13,715 bases of DNA. Origin: CAYNLY01 sp964398225 (GTDB lineage: Bacteria; Pseudomonadota; Zetaproteobacteria; Mariprofundales; Mariprofundaceae). Positions 1 to 7,427 of the stretch are shown in pieces. Location: contig CAYNLY010000041.1 of NCBI GenBank assembly GCA_964398225.1, positions 1 to 13,715 of the forward strand. Reading direction: 5' to 3'. Under the pieces are notes generated by a model that saw only the letters and a list, made by a program, of their open reading frames with translations, made no database searches and was not told the DNA's origin. Position numbers and translations under genes: made by a program. Position 1 is the first letter of the stretch; every line of letters begins with the position of its first letter.

Positions 1-1205
1 TCGAAATAGGTCTTGGTCCAGAACTCCGGAACGAACCGGATCCGGCCGTCCTCGACCGCGAGGATTGCGGGCTCGGCCAGAGGCCGGATCTTCACGAACC
101 ACTGATCGGTGAGAAACGGCTCGATGACCGCGTGCGAGCGATCGCCCCGGCCGACCATGTGCACATGCTCCTCGACCTTCTCGAGCAGGCCCTCGGCATC
201 GAGATCGGCGACCATCACCTCGCGCGCCTCGTAGCGGTCCAGCCCGCGGTACTTCGCGGGAATGAACTCGGCGTCGACGATGTGCGCGCGCGTCGTGAAG
301 ATGTTGATCATCGGCAGCCCGTGCCGGAGGCCGACCTCGTAGTCGTTGAAATCGTGCGCTGGCGTGATCTTGACCGCGCCGGTCCCGAACTCGGGATCGA
401 CGTATTCGTCGGCGATGACCGGGATCCTGCGGCCGGTCAGGGGAAGGATCAGCTCGCGGCCGACCAGATCGCGGTAGCGCTCATCCTCCGGATGCACGGC
501 CACGGCCGCATCGCCCAGCAAGGTTTCCGGCCGGGTCGTCGCCACGATCACGGATTTCGTCGGATCGTCGGCGAACGGATAGCGGATGTGCCACAGATGC
601 CCCTGTTCCTCCTCGTGCTGGACCTCGAGGTCGGAAACGGCCGTCTCGAGCACCGGATCCCAGTTCACGAGCCGCTTGCCGCGATAGATCAGCCCTTCCT
701 CGTAGAGCCGGACGAACACCTCGCGCACCGCGCGCGAAAGGCCCTCGTCCAGCGTGAAGCGCTCGCGCGACCAGTCGCAGGATGCGCCCATGCGCTTGAG
801 CTGGCGGATGATCGTGCCGCCGGAATGCTCCTTCCACTGCCAGACGCGATCGAGAAAGCGCTCGCGCCCGAGCTCGCGCCGGCTCGTGCCCTCCTTGTCG
901 AGCAGACGCTCGACGACCATCTGGGTGGCGATGCCGGCGTGGTCGGTGCCCGGCTGCCAGAGCACGGACTTGCCCTTCAGCCGCTGCCAGCGGATCAGGA
1001 TGTCCTGCAATGTGAACGTGAACGCATGCCCCATGTGCAGGCTGCCGGTGACGTTCGGCGGCGGAATCACGATGCAGTAGGTGTCGTCCGGCCCTGCGTT
1101 CTCCAGACGGCGGGGCCGGAACGCGTCCGAGGCAAGCCACTGCTCCGAGATCGCAGGCTCGATGGCCTGGGGGTCATAGGTTTTCGCGGGTATCCGGTCC
1201 GTCAT
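1..1205 (-). CDS. valS: Valine--tRNA ligase, N-terminal part (cut by window edge)
   Basis: Class Ia aminoacyl-tRNA synthetase that charges tRNA-Val in the cytoplasm (EC 6.1.1.9). 401 complete codons are visible; the C-terminal half, including the KMSKS motif and anticodon-binding domain, lies outside the window. Seen: the N-terminus AKTYDPQAIEP matches the usual KTYNPQDIE start of ValS. The ATP-binding HIGH motif appears as HMGH at residues 57-60, after PPPNVTGSL. WQPGTDHAGIATQMVVER follows, then the CP1 editing domain with ATTRPETLLGD and ITPAHDFNDYEVG, and LTDQWFVK near the cut. The ATG at 1205 is chosen because it lies seven residues before the conserved start and has AGGA eight bases upstream. 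The first 32 bases overlap the end of the upstream PopZ-like gene, so translation is probably coupled. The frame is open throughout with no sign of damage. Confidence 0.97.
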   Translation of the reverse strand, partial: MTDRIPAKTYDPQAIEPAISEQWLASDAFRPRRLENAGPDDTYCIVIPPPNVTGSLHMGHAFTFTLQDILIRWQRLKGKSVLWQPGTDHAGIATQMVVERLLDKEGTSRRELGRERFLDRVWQWKEHSGGTIIRQLKRMGASCDWSRERFTLDEGLSRAVREVFVRLYEEGLIYRGKRLVNWDPVLETAVSDLEVQHEEEQGHLWHIRYPFADDPTKSVIVATTRPETLLGDAAVAVHPEDERYRDLVGRELILPLTGRRIPVIADEYVDPEFGTGAVKITPAHDFNDYEVGLRHGLPMINIFTTRAHIVDAEFIPAKYRGLDRYEAREVMVADLDAEGLLEKVEEHVHMVGRGDRSHAVIEPFLTDQWFVKIRPLAEPAILAVEDGRIRFVPEFWTKTYF

Positions 1206-1857
1206 GCTCCGCATCCTGGGTGGTGTTGTCCGTGCGCATCTCCGCAAGGGTTTCCCGGACGATGCCTTCGATCATCGCCGGCAGCATCCGCCGGAGTTCC
1301 GCATCCAGCCGACGGGAAACGCGGCCGGCCACGGCCTCGACCCACTCGGGCGGCACGGCCGCGGCATTCTGCGCTTCACCTGCCCGGGCGACCAGCCCCG
1401 TGCCCTGATCCCCCCGGGAATCCCTGTCGATGCGTTCCTCGGGGGCCAGATGCTCGGGCGTCAGCCGGATTTCGACCGGCGGCTCGGGCGGCGTGAGCTC
1501 AAGCCTCGGGCGCGGATCTTCTTCCTCGTGCTCCGGATGTGGCTCACCAGCATCCCGATCCGTTTCGGCTTCGGGCGCTTCGGCAAGCTCCTTTTCCGGC
1601 AGCACATCCTCCGCAGCTTCCGGAACCTCAGGCTGCCCGGCCGAAGTCTCGGACACGGACTCGGGCTCTTCCGGAGCCTCCTGTTCCCGCAAAGCCGTGC
1701 CGGATTTGCGCTCGAGAAACGGGGGCGGCGGCACATCCCGGGATTCGCGGATCAACGCGCGCCCGCCGCCCCCCTCCTCGGGGCCGGTTTCGCGCAGTAG
1801 CTCGTCGAGGCTTGCGAGGATTTCGTCGATGCTCGGCTCGTCCGCCATGTCGGTCAT
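1174..1857 (-). CDS. PopZ/DUF2497-like acidic protein, unnamed
   Basis: No function can be assigned with certainty. The protein has 227 residues, or 224 if the second ATG at 1848 is used. Seen: residues 7-22 (EPSIDEILASLDELLR) predict an amphipathic helix. Residues 45-150 are a low-complexity linker very rich in Glu, Asp and Pro, likely disordered. Residues 169-208 are a predicted helical segment containing RRLDAELRRMLPAMIEGIVR. There is no signal peptide or membrane segment. Known: the alphaproteobacterial pole organiser PopZ (DUF2497) has the same three-part plan, an N-terminal helix of the type EEILASIRRII, and a C-terminal helical segment with a LxxNLPxIVE pattern. From memory, its gene also sits directly before valS. 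Inferred: a distant PopZ relative. The alternative is an unrelated acidic protein that shares only the locus; Pseudomonas also has a small unknown protein between holC and valS. The start at 1857 has only a distant AGGA upstream. The gap to holC is 32 bases, and the gene overlaps valS by 32 bases. Confidence 0.75.
   Translation of the reverse strand: MTDMADEPSIDEILASLDELLRETGPEEGGGGRALIRESRDVPPPPFLERKSGTALREQEAPEEPESVSETSAGQPEVPEAAEDVLPEKELAEAPEAETDRDAGEPHPEHEEEDPRPRLELTPPEPPVEIRLTPEHLAPEERIDRDSRGDQGTGLVARAGEAQNAAAVPPEWVEAVAGRVSRRLDAELRRMLPAMIEGIVRETLAEMRTDNTTQDAEHDGPDTRENL
1214..1217 (-). promoter_or_regulatory. Ribosome binding site of valS
   Basis: AGGA on the minus strand, eight bases before the ATG at 1205. 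It lies inside the coding end of the upstream PopZ-like gene and supports the overlapping valS start. Confidence 0.55.
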
Positions 1858-1889
1858 GCTACGGCAGGCCGTTCCTGCGGCAAGCGCCT

Positions 1890-2339
1890 CTACTTCCGCG
1901 TCCCGGGTGCGCCGAGGTACTTCGGCGCAAGGCCCAGCCTGCGGTAGCTGCGCCAGCGCTCGCGCGCGGCCTCCTTGAGACCCTCGTCCCATGCGTCGAC
2001 GAAATCGACGATGTGGGCGAATCCGGTCAGATCCGGCGGCACTTCGAGCCCCCCGTTGATCAGCACCTGAGGCTCGTTGTCCCGGCAGATCGTCTCGGAA
2101 AGCAGGATCGGCTGCAGCGCGTTTCGCTCGACATCGGAACCCGCGGGGGCGTGGGCGAGGAACGAATCCGGATGGATGGTCCACAGCCGCTCGTCGAGCC
2201 GTTCGAGAAAGTCCCGGTCCGGGCAGAGGATCAGCACATGCGGCTCAAGCCGGTTCCGGCGCAGCAGAAGCCGGGCAATGCCCTCGACCCGGTCGGGACG
2301 CTCCAGATGCTCGAAATGAACCTGAGGATCAGCCGCCAT
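1890..2339 (-). CDS. holC: DNA polymerase III chi subunit
   Basis: Accessory subunit of the replicative clamp-loader complex. In Escherichia coli it pairs with psi (HolD) and bridges the clamp loader to single-strand binding protein. The 149-residue length matches the family (147 in E. coli). Seen: an N-terminal beta strand VHFEHL, then a helix with RIARLL-type spacing. HVLILCPDRDFLERLDERLW corresponds to the E. coli RVLIACEDEKQAYRLDEALW region, followed by DSFLAHAPAG (E. coli ESFVPHNLAG). The end contains IVDFVDAWDEGLKEAARERW and SYRRLGL, matching VVDFVPYEDSLKQLARERYKAYRVAGF. The ATG at 2339 has GGAGG six bases upstream and overlaps the PAP2 stop by 11 bases, suggesting coupling. The position between pepA and valS is the usual one in gammaproteobacteria. 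Confidence 0.94.
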   Translation of the reverse strand: MAADPQVHFEHLERPDRVEGIARLLLRRNRLEPHVLILCPDRDFLERLDERLWTIHPDSFLAHAPAGSDVERNALQPILLSETICRDNEPQVLINGGLEVPPDLTGFAHIVDFVDAWDEGLKEAARERWRSYRRLGLAPKYLGAPGTRK

Positions 2340-3036
2340 GCCGCGCCTCCGTCCGAAGCGTGCGCTTCAGGCGCCAGGCCAGAAAGACCAGCGCCCCGAC
2401 GGCGAGCACCACGGCCAGCGGCCGGCCGGTCGCGGGCTGAACCGGATACCCGAGCCCCAGCACGGCCGCAAGCAGGGCGACAAGCAGCCCGACCGCGCGC
2501 GGAAACCCGCGCGCATTCTCCCATTGCCGCCATGGAAGCCTTCCAAGCACACGCCAGCAGAGCAGCATCGTCGCCGCCCCCAGAACGAGACCCGCCGCAA
2601 CGTCCGACGGAAAATGCACGCCGCCGTACACCCGTCCAATCGCGGCCAGAAGAAACAGCGCGGCGATCGCCCATCCCATCCCGTCGCGCCGCCACAAGAG
2701 TGCTGCGGCCACCATCACGCCGTCGCTCGTCGCGTGTCCGGAAGGAAACGAATGCGCATGCAGCGCCGAGCCCAGCACGTGGACGTGCTCCAGAACCGCC
2801 GGCGGACGCGGCACATCGAACGCATGCTTGATCGCCTGCGCGATCAGCCCGGACACAACGAAGGCCGCAAGCGCCGTTCCGCCCGCGCGCGCATGCACGA
2901 GCATCAACAGCGCGCAGACAAGCGCGACGACCAGCCCGTCGCCCAAGGCGCTGATCTGGCCGAACACCAGATCTCCCAGCGGCGAATGCGCGTCGTTGAT
3001 CCGCCGGAACAGCGAAACGTCGAGGCCCGAAACCAT
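2329..3036 (-). CDS. PAP2-superfamily membrane phosphatase
   Basis: Integral membrane phosphatase of the type-2 phosphatidic acid phosphatase family, 235 residues. Seen: the three catalytic signatures in order. KHAFDVPRP at 70-78 gives the phosphate-binding Lys and Arg. FPSGH at 97-101 gives the general-acid His101. GRVYGGVHFPSD at 134-145 gives Arg135, the nucleophile His141 and Asp145; Gly replaces the common Ser before Arg. Hydrophobic segments lie near 33-48, 53-69, 105-115, 121-138, 146-162, 181-198 and 205-221, so about six or seven membrane spans. Known: such enzymes dephosphorylate undecaprenyl diphosphate, phosphatidylglycerophosphate or lipid A; which substrate applies here cannot be told. 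The ATG at 3036 has only a weak GGGG-type site upstream. The gene sits 58 bases after pepA and overlaps holC by 11 bases, interrupting the usual pepA-holC adjacency. Confidence 0.93.
   Translation of the reverse strand: MVSGLDVSLFRRINDAHSPLGDLVFGQISALGDGLVVALVCALLMLVHARAGGTALAAFVVSGLIAQAIKHAFDVPRPPAVLEHVHVLGSALHAHSFPSGHATSDGVMVAAALLWRRDGMGWAIAALFLLAAIGRVYGGVHFPSDVAAGLVLGAATMLLCWRVLGRLPWRQWENARGFPRAVGLLVALLAAVLGLGYPVQPATGRPLAVVLAVGALVFLAWRLKRTLRTEARHGG
2346..2350 (-). promoter_or_regulatory. Ribosome binding site of holC
   Basis: GGAGG on the minus strand, six bases before the holC ATG at 2339. It lies inside the last codons of the PAP2 gene and fixes the holC start. Confidence 0.7.
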
Positions 3037-3054
3037 GACCCCAGCCTATGCGCC

Positions 3055-3088
3055 GGACGCGCACGCCGCCACAGGCGTGCGCCCGTCC
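3055..3088 (-). other. Strong stem-loop between pepA and the PAP2 gene
   Basis: An inverted repeat in the 58-base pepA-PAP2 gap. Nine perfect pairs join 3059-3067 to 3074-3082 around a six-base loop. Four more pairs join 3055-3058 to 3085-3088 across a two-base bulge. On the minus-strand transcript the stem is followed by GC-rich sequence, not by a U tract, so it is not a standard intrinsic terminator. It starts seven bases after the pepA stop and ends 18 bases before the PAP2 ATG. Possible roles are stabilising the 3' end of pepA mRNA, a processing site, or damping PAP2 translation. Confidence 0.6.
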
Positions 3089-3094
3089 CCGGAC

Positions 3095-4606
3095 TCAGGC
3101 TGCGCGCGTGCGCAGGTATTCGAGCAGCAGGCGCACGCCCGCGCCGGTCGCGCCCTTCGGCGCAAGCTCGGAGTCCTTCGTGGTCCAGGCCGTGCCGGCA
3201 ATGTCCAGATGGGCCCAGGGCGCATCGCCGACGAAGCGGGACAGGAAGCAGGCCGCGGTGATCGTGCCGGCGTCGCGGCCGCCGACGTTCTTGATGTCGG
3301 CGATCTCGCTCTTGATCTGCTCCTGATACTCCTCGTACATCGGCAGCCGCCAGGCGCGGTCGTGCGTGCGCTCCCCGGCCTCGTGCAGCCGGTTCAGAAG
3401 CAGCTCGTTGTTGCCCATCAGGCCGCTTGCCTGATGCCCGAGCGCGATCACGCAGGCGCCGGTGAGCGTGGCCAGGTCGATGATCTCGGCGGGCTTGCGT
3501 TCGGCCGCATAAGCCAGCGCATCGGCGAGGATGATCCGGCCCTCGGCGTCGGTGTTGACGACCTCGACGGTCAGCCCCTTGTAGGTGCGGATCACGTCGC
3601 CCGGCTTGTAGGCCCGGCTGCCGAGCAGGTTCTCGGTCGAGGCGATCACGCCCAGCAGGTTAACCGGCAGATTCTGCTCGATCGCGCCGCGGAAGACGCC
3701 GAGCACGGCCGCCGCGCCGCACATGTCGAACTTCATCTCGTCCATGTGCTGGGGCGGCTTCACGCAGATGCCGCCGGCATCGAAGGTCAGCCCCTTGCCG
3801 ACCAATGCGACCGGCGCCTGATCCTTCGCTCCGCCCTGGTATTCGAGCACGATGAAGCGAGGCTCCTCGGCCGATCCCCGGTTGACCGCAAGCAGGCCGG
3901 TGAATCCGGCCTTTTCGATCGCCGCCCGGTCCATGACCGTGACCTTGAGCTTCGGATGCGCGAGCGCCTGCGCCTGCTCGCCCAGCCAGGTCGGCGTGCA
4001 GACGTTGCCGGGCTCGTTGCCCAGATCGCGCGCGAAGATCGTGCCAAGGACATCGGCGCGCGTCGCCTCGATCACGGAAGCACAGACATCGAGCTCGCGG
4101 CGGGTTGGAATCATCAGGGTGACCGAGCGAAGCGGCCGCCTGTTTTCCTTTTTCTCGCTGCGATGGCGCTCGAAGCGGTACAGCCCCAGCCAGATCCCCT
4201 CGGCCAGCGCCCGCACCTTGTCCGCCGTGGTCGCGCCGCGCACCTGGGCCTCGGGCAGATACAGGGAGACATCGCGGGCGCCCGATGCGTCGAGCTTCCG
4301 CGCCAGCCGGCCGCCCAGCCGGCGCAGTTTGTGCAGATTCAGTTCCCGCTCTTCGCCGATGCCGGCGAACATCAGCCGCGGGCTGTGCATGCCGGGAACC
4401 TCGTAGAGCACGCCAAGCTCGCCATAGTCGCCCGACTGGTCGAACTTGCGGAGATAACGCTTGATGACGGGCCCCGCCTCGCCCTCGGCCAGCCGGCGAC
4501 CCGACCGGGTCAGCCTGCGACCCGCAAGAAGCGGCAGCACCACCGCATCCGTGCGCTGTTTCGCCGCCGATCCCGAACGGACCAGGATCTCAACCATTTC
4601 GCTCAT
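3095..4606 (-). CDS. pepA: Cytosol (leucyl) aminopeptidase, M17 family
   Basis: Two-metal M17 aminopeptidase that removes N-terminal residues from peptides; in E. coli the hexamer also binds DNA and helps Xer recombination. 503 residues, as in E. coli PepA. Seen: a divergent N-terminal domain to about residue 180, then the catalytic domain. Its metal ligands are visible as Lys271 and Asp276 (VGKGLTFDAGGI), Asp294 (MKFDMCGA), and Asp353 and Glu355 in the family signature NTDAEGR at 351-357. The catalytic Lys283 and Arg357 are also present. The start at 4606 is supported by AAGGAG six bases upstream; the second Met, at residue 4, is less well placed. The gene lies 64 bases after glnE and heads the pepA-PAP2-holC-unknown-valS run. 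Whether this protein also acts in DNA recombination cannot be told from sequence. Confidence 0.97.
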   Translation of the reverse strand: MSEMVEILVRSGSAAKQRTDAVVLPLLAGRRLTRSGRRLAEGEAGPVIKRYLRKFDQSGDYGELGVLYEVPGMHSPRLMFAGIGEERELNLHKLRRLGGRLARKLDASGARDVSLYLPEAQVRGATTADKVRALAEGIWLGLYRFERHRSEKKENRRPLRSVTLMIPTRRELDVCASVIEATRADVLGTIFARDLGNEPGNVCTPTWLGEQAQALAHPKLKVTVMDRAAIEKAGFTGLLAVNRGSAEEPRFIVLEYQGGAKDQAPVALVGKGLTFDAGGICVKPPQHMDEMKFDMCGAAAVLGVFRGAIEQNLPVNLLGVIASTENLLGSRAYKPGDVIRTYKGLTVEVVNTDAEGRIILADALAYAAERKPAEIIDLATLTGACVIALGHQASGLMGNNELLLNRLHEAGERTHDRAWRLPMYEEYQEQIKSEIADIKNVGGRDAGTITAACFLSRFVGDAPWAHLDIAGTAWTTKDSELAPKGATGAGVRLLLEYLRTRAA

Positions 4607-4612
4607 CGCATG

Positions 4613-4618
4613 CTCCTT
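4613..4618 (-). promoter_or_regulatory. Ribosome binding site of pepA
   Basis: AAGGAG on the minus strand, six bases before the pepA ATG at 4606. It is one of the best ribosome binding sites in the window. Confidence 0.8.
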
Positions 4619-4645
4619 TTTTCAACTTTTCCGGAAAGACCCGCC

Positions 4646-4674
4646 AATCGTGGCGAATTTCGGGTTTTTTTCAA
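4646..4674 (-). promoter_or_regulatory. Possible weak pepA promoter in the glnE-pepA gap
   Basis: TTGAAA at 4674-4669, five of six matches to the sigma-70 -35 consensus, overlaps the glnE stop codon. Sixteen bases further on lies CACGAT, only three of six matches to the -10. The gap also holds a five-pair hairpin, CGCCA/TGGCG with a four-base loop, at 4642-4655. No convincing glnE terminator is present, so pepA may also be reached by read-through. Confidence 0.28.
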
Positions 4675-7421
4675 GTCTGGTAATGCGCCATCCAGTTCCG
4701 GTAGATCGCGTGGACCTCATCCATCCGCGCCGAAAGCTCCGACGGGCCTCGGATCCGGGTGTGCCGGCGGAAGGTTTTCCAAACCGGCGAGCCGGGATCA
4801 GCGGGGATTTTCTCGCATCCAACCGCAAGCTCAACGGTCAGCACATGCTCGATCCAGCGGTATTCCCGCCAGGCAGCGATCAGCGCATCCACTTGGGCGC
4901 CAAGCTCCACGGGAAGCTTCGATTCCCCGGCCTTCAGCATCGCCGGCGTGGCCGTGTCCTCGCCGCCGAACGCAAGCCGCGCGAACTGCGCCAGAAACTC
5001 GATGTCCACAAGCCCCCCGGGATCCTGCTTGAGATTGATGATTTCCGGGCTTCGGCTGGCCAGGTGCCGGCGCATTTTCTCGCGCATGGCGTCAATCTCC
5101 CGGGCAAGCTCCCCAAGATCGCGCGGCATCGCCAGGATGCTCCGCACCGCCTCGGCCACGCGTTCGCGCTGCTTTTGGGGCCCGGCGCAGGGGCGCGCCC
5201 GGCACAGCGCCTGATGCTCCCAGGTCTGGGCATGGTGGCGCTGGTAATCCTCGAATCCGGCGAGCGTCGTGACCAGCACGCCGCTGCTTCCCGAGGGGCG
5301 CAGCCGGGAATCGAACTCGAATCCGGCGCCGAACGGGGGGCGATCCGAAAGCATCCGGATCATGCGGCGCCCGAGCCTCTGGGCACACTCGCCGATCGAG
5401 CGGCTGCCGAGGGGTTCGGTCGGATCTTCGGCAACGAGCACGAACACCATGTCCAGATCGGAGGCAAGCCCCATTTCCCGGCTTCCGTGCTTGCCCATCG
5501 CGAGCGCGACCAGCGGGAACGATTCGTCAAGCCCCATCTCCCGGAGCGCGAGCCTGCGTACGCATTCGGTCGCGGCGTCGGCCACATCGGCGAGCCACCG
5601 GCCGATCGTGACCGGATCCCGCTGATGCGCATCCACCGCCAGCGCGCAATGCAGGCGCGCCCGGTCCACGAGCCTGCCGACGCCGCGAAGCGCCTCCTCA
5701 AGCGGCTCCCCGGACATCGATGCGATGCCGCGGACGATGTTTTCAATGTCGGTGGCATCCGCGCCGCCCTCGAGCGGCCATTCGAGCAGCGAGGGATCGC
5801 GCGCCAGATGTTCGCGGACAAAACCCGACGCGGCCAGCGCCCCGACCAGCCAGTCGCGCGCGCCGGCATGGTGGGCGAGCAGGTCGAGATAGGTGGCGCG
5901 GCCGCCGATCGCATGCACGAGCTCGGCAAACGCATCGAGCGCATCGGGCCCGTTCACGTCGTCCAGCCAGCGGGGCATCGCATGCTCGAGAAAGCGGCCC
6001 ACCTGCATCCGGGCCCGCTCGGGCAGCAGCCCGCGTTCGAGATGCCGCTCGATCCGCTCCAGCGCCCGCACGCCCCGGCGCCGCTGTTCTTCCGGCCACG
6101 GCGCGAGCATTTCCTCCCGCGCCGACAGCCAGTCGTGGACGGTCTCCGCACGCTGGCCGCCGATCACCAGCCGCTCGAAGCTTGCCCGAACGCGGGCCAT
6201 CGGAGCCGCCAGCGCCTCGTCGGGATTCTCAAGTTCAAGCACGGCTGCCAGATAGGACGACCAGTCCGGCGGCAGACGATGGGTCTGCTCGCCCCGGCGC
6301 GCCTGCACCGCATGCTCGACCCGGCGCAGCAAGCGGTAGGCGTCGGCCAGGCCCTCTGCATCGTCCCGGGGCAAAAGCCCCGCCCGGGCCAGCGCATCCA
6401 GTGCCGCCAGGCTTGCCCGGGCCCGCACCTCCGGCCTACGCCCCCCGAACACGAGCTGCATCGTCTGGACGACGAACTCGATTTCCCGGATGCCGCCCGA
6501 ACCGCGCTTGACGTCGAAGCCCTCGCCGAGTTCGACACCACCCGCCTGCGCATCGATGCGCCGCTTCATCTCAGCCAGGGCCGCGACCGTCGTGTAATCG
6601 AGGTGCCGGCGGTAGATGAACGGCTCGATGCCGTCGAGAAACGCCCGGCCGAGTTCCCCGTCGCCGGCCACGGGACGCGCCTTGATCAGCATCGCCCGCT
6701 CCCAGGTCTGGCCGTAGTCGCGGTAGAAATCGAGCGTGGCGGCGAGACTCAGGCAGATCGCCGCCGAAGCACCCCCCGGGCGCAGCCTCATGTCCACCGG
6801 CCAGACCTGGCCGTCTCCGGTGCGCTCGTCGATCAGGCGGATGAACATGCGCGCGAGATGGCCGTAGTACTCGGCGGCCGGAGCCTCGCGCCAGCCGCCG
6901 CTGCTGCGGGCGCCCGGTGTCGCATCAAAGACGAACATCAGATCGACGTCCGATCCCAGATTCAGCTCCGAGCCGCCCAGCTTGCCCAGACCGATGACGG
7001 CGAAGCGCCCGCCCTCGATGGCGCCCCAGCGCGGGCGAATCAGCCGCGCAGCATTGTCCAGCGCGCGCCGGAGTAATCCGTCGGCGAACGCGGACCAGGC
7101 GGTCCACGAGGCTTCGATGTCGCCACCGATCCCGAGCTCCCACCAGATCGCATGCGCAAGCCCCCGGCGCTTGGCAAGCCGAAGGGCCTTCATGCATTCC
7201 TCGATGTTCCCGTTTCCCGCAGGCGGCAGCCATGCCTTGCCGCCGTCCGGAAGCCTCGCCCGATCCCGGGGCTGGAGCAGCGCCTTGAGCGACTCCTCAT
7301 CCAGACCCTCGAGCAGATGGCGGAACAGCTGGGATTCGGCATAAAGGCAGGCGAGCCGGTCGCGCAGTTCGGGCGGGCACAGCGCTTCAAGCCGGTCGGG
7401 CGGGGGCGTTCGTTCGGGCAT
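4671..7421 (-). CDS. glnE: Bifunctional glutamine synthetase adenylyltransferase/adenylyl-removing enzyme
   Basis: Attaches AMP to a Tyr of glutamine synthetase when nitrogen is plentiful and removes it when nitrogen is scarce; PII and PII-UMP decide the direction. 916 residues (E. coli 946). Seen: two nucleotidyltransferase domains. The N-terminal, AMP-removing one has GLGKLGGSELNLGSDVDLMF at 144-163 and VDMRLRPGG at 209-217. The C-terminal, AMP-adding one has GKHGSREMGLASDLDMVF at 643-660 and DSRLRPSGSSG at 704-714; the usual GKLGG there reads GKHGS. TWEHQALCRARP, MREKMRRHL and LVDIEFLAQFARLAF are further family blocks. The ATG at 7421 is chosen because the open frame above it runs back into the glnA terminator stem. 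No ribosome binding site precedes it. It follows glnA, its substrate, by 76 bases across that terminator. Confidence 0.96.
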   Translation of the reverse strand: MPERTPPPDRLEALCPPELRDRLACLYAESQLFRHLLEGLDEESLKALLQPRDRARLPDGGKAWLPPAGNGNIEECMKALRLAKRRGLAHAIWWELGIGGDIEASWTAWSAFADGLLRRALDNAARLIRPRWGAIEGGRFAVIGLGKLGGSELNLGSDVDLMFVFDATPGARSSGGWREAPAAEYYGHLARMFIRLIDERTGDGQVWPVDMRLRPGGASAAICLSLAATLDFYRDYGQTWERAMLIKARPVAGDGELGRAFLDGIEPFIYRRHLDYTTVAALAEMKRRIDAQAGGVELGEGFDVKRGSGGIREIEFVVQTMQLVFGGRRPEVRARASLAALDALARAGLLPRDDAEGLADAYRLLRRVEHAVQARRGEQTHRLPPDWSSYLAAVLELENPDEALAAPMARVRASFERLVIGGQRAETVHDWLSAREEMLAPWPEEQRRRGVRALERIERHLERGLLPERARMQVGRFLEHAMPRWLDDVNGPDALDAFAELVHAIGGRATYLDLLAHHAGARDWLVGALAASGFVREHLARDPSLLEWPLEGGADATDIENIVRGIASMSGEPLEEALRGVGRLVDRARLHCALAVDAHQRDPVTIGRWLADVADAATECVRRLALREMGLDESFPLVALAMGKHGSREMGLASDLDMVFVLVAEDPTEPLGSRSIGECAQRLGRRMIRMLSDRPPFGAGFEFDSRLRPSGSSGVLVTTLAGFEDYQRHHAQTWEHQALCRARPCAGPQKQRERVAEAVRSILAMPRDLGELAREIDAMREKMRRHLASRSPEIINLKQDPGGLVDIEFLAQFARLAFGGEDTATPAMLKAGESKLPVELGAQVDALIAAWREYRWIEHVLTVELAVGCEKIPADPGSPVWKTFRRHTRIRGPSELSARMDEVHAIYRNWMAHYQT

Positions 7422-7427
7422 AAGGGG

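Noticed and set aside
132..1496. Plus-strand open frame opposite valS and the PopZ-like gene
   Set aside because: valS on the minus strand carries HMGH and editing-domain motifs in this stretch. The plus-strand translation is low-complexity and matches nothing known.
4641..4671. Plus-strand terminator-like element (CGCCA/TGGCG hairpin then a T run) between glnE and pepA
   Set aside because: The T run lies on the plus strand, where no gene needs a terminator. On the minus strand the five-pair hairpin is followed only by TCTTT-type sequence, so it is weak in the useful direction.
2828..5032. A 734-codon plus-strand open frame opposite pepA and parts of its neighbours
   Set aside because: It spans several real minus-strand genes and their gaps, has no family motifs, and is a composition artefact.
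4461..7076. A very long open frame on the plus strand opposite glnE (871 codons)
   Set aside because: It mirrors glnE, and such antisense frames are expected in GC-rich genes. Its translation is rich in Arg, Pro, Ala and His with no recognisable domain.
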